Below are positions 63,508 through 64,000 of a DNA stretch of 64,000 nucleotides, one piece after another (position 1 is the stretch's first letter; the number at the start of each line of letters is the position of its first letter). This DNA is from CAYZTY01 sp964444665 (GTDB taxonomy: Bacteria > Planctomycetota > Phycisphaerae > Sedimentisphaerales > CAYZTY01): the NCBI GenBank assembly GCA_964444665.1, contig CAYUIE010000001.1:305037-369036 (forward strand), written 5' to 3'. A model generated the notes under the pieces. That model was given only the letters and a program-made list of their open reading frames with translations. It did not search any database and was not told the DNA's origin. The position numbers and the translations under genes are program-made.

Positions 63508-63680
63508 TGGAGGCGGGGGGATTCGAACCCCCGTCAGGCCGTTTTTGTAAGTTCTTTATTCTAAGATAAATACAGATTAAGCTCTTTTTTTGCAAGCACT
63601 TAAAGATTCTCAGAATTTATCAGGTTTTATCAGAATTTATCAGATTTTTCCCCTCAAATGCTCCCGTATTAATCCCGTAA
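63508..63680. repeat. Attachment-like repeat, copy 3
   Basis: The core from 63508 has the same GGAGGCGGGGGG start. Read on the minus strand it gives a perfect T arm (GGGGG, TTCGAAT, CCCCC) followed by CGCCTCCA, the shape of a tmRNA or tRNA 3' end. After TTTTTGTAA come CTCAGAATTTATCA and two TTATCAGAATTTATCA-like units, then the end box AAATGCTCCCGTATTAATCC from 63656. The excisionase-like gene ends 9 bases further on. Confidence 0.75.
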
Positions 63681-63688
63681 GGGGACAC

Positions 63689-63889
63689 TCATTCAATATC
63701 GATTCCTATGCTTTTTCTTCCTCCGTTCTTTCTTGATTCGAGCCATTTTATAACTGCCCTTTCATCAAATCTCACGGCTCCGCCGAGCTTCACATGGGGG
63801 ATGTACTCATAATGCACCCAGCGATAGACGGTTGGCTTTGATATCTGGAGCATGGTGCAAAGTTCATCTATTGTCAACAGCTTTTCCAT
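63689..63889 (-). CDS. Excisionase-family helix-turn-helix protein
   Basis: 66 residues. The whole protein is one winged HTH of the excisionase type: LLTIDELCTMLQISKPTVYR, then a VHYEYIPHVKLGGAVRF wing and a VIKWLESRK helix, ending in a basic tail. Such proteins steer a tyrosine recombinase towards excision or act as small regulators of integrative elements. No integrase gene is inside the window; one may lie to the right. The gene points towards attachment-like copy 3, 9 bases away. Confidence 0.87.
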   Translation of the reverse strand: MEKLLTIDELCTMLQISKPTVYRWVHYEYIPHVKLGGAVRFDERAVIKWLESRKNGGRKSIGIDIE

Positions 63890-64000
63890 TGTTTAGCTTC
63901 ATTCCCAATAAAATGGCTTTAGACAATTCTCACCGGAGCCCCTATCCTGCTTCATACGGCTTTCCTTTTACGGAATGTTGCGTCTTCATAGCCGGGTAAA

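Overview
The window looks like chromosomal DNA of an anaerobic or facultative Planctomycetota bacterium of the class Phycisphaerae (Sedimentisphaerales-like). The pointers are dockerin-type calcium-binding tails written in the style of that group (for example the VNLLDFAELAVHWLE motif of the S8 protease and similar motifs in the CotH protein), a CotH/VTC/DUF4956 cluster, a DUF6057-like protein, many lipoproteins, and iron-sulfur redox proteins. This is inferred from protein style; there is no rRNA gene in the window.

Layout. 1-4.3 kb: a redox group (DUF362 protein, NapH-like membrane polyferredoxin, Tat-exported aldo/keto reductase with a C-terminal Cys cluster) and a convergent THEP1-type NTPase. 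4.4-12.0 kb: a four-gene surface cluster (CotH/lamin-tail protein, VTC-type polyphosphate polymerase domain, DUF4956 membrane protein, HlyD-like adaptor) behind a very good sigma-70 promoter. 12.0-27.3 kb, all on the minus strand: nucleoside transporter plus cupin, fused siroheme decarboxylase AhbAB, secreted subtilase, hemB, fused cobA-hemD, smc, a FlgI-like HEAT lipoprotein and an NfeD-like membrane protease. HemB, CobA-HemD and AhbAB together point to heme made through siroheme. 27.5-31.0 kb: SGNH hydrolase, ECF sigma factor with a small membrane partner, and envelope proteins. 31.1-34.4 kb: an SOS cassette lexA-DUF72-umuD-umuC whose promoter is covered by a perfect palindrome, probably the LexA operator. 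34.4-39.6 kb: DUF3795 protein, a frameshifted GIY-YIG gene, tRNA-Ser(GCU), and a split transketolase-dehydrogenase operon.

39.6-64 kb is the accessory part. Three direct repeats (39641, 50033, 63508), each starting with a tRNA/tmRNA-3'-end-like sequence and ending with a conserved box, plus a fourth remnant near 55.4 kb, divide it into blocks like tandem integration sites. An excisionase-type HTH gene lies beside the last one. Block 1 (40.0-49.5 kb) encodes a NuoE / NuoF-GltD / 2Fe-2S / GltB-like flavin-iron-sulfur complex with a Cys-rich small protein, a sigma-54-type promoter, and a histidine kinase plus NtrC-type sigma-54 activator next door. Block 2 (50.4-55.3 kb) is visibly AT-rich and carries an 82-residue hydrophobic peptide overlapping a radical SAM/SPASM enzyme, then four membrane or exported proteins of unknown function: the best candidate for an undescribed peptide-modification system. 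Block 3 (55.5-63.4 kb) holds gene debris, a GH13 enzyme, an exported unknown protein, and a DUF6057-like / CxxCH beta-propeller-like pair.
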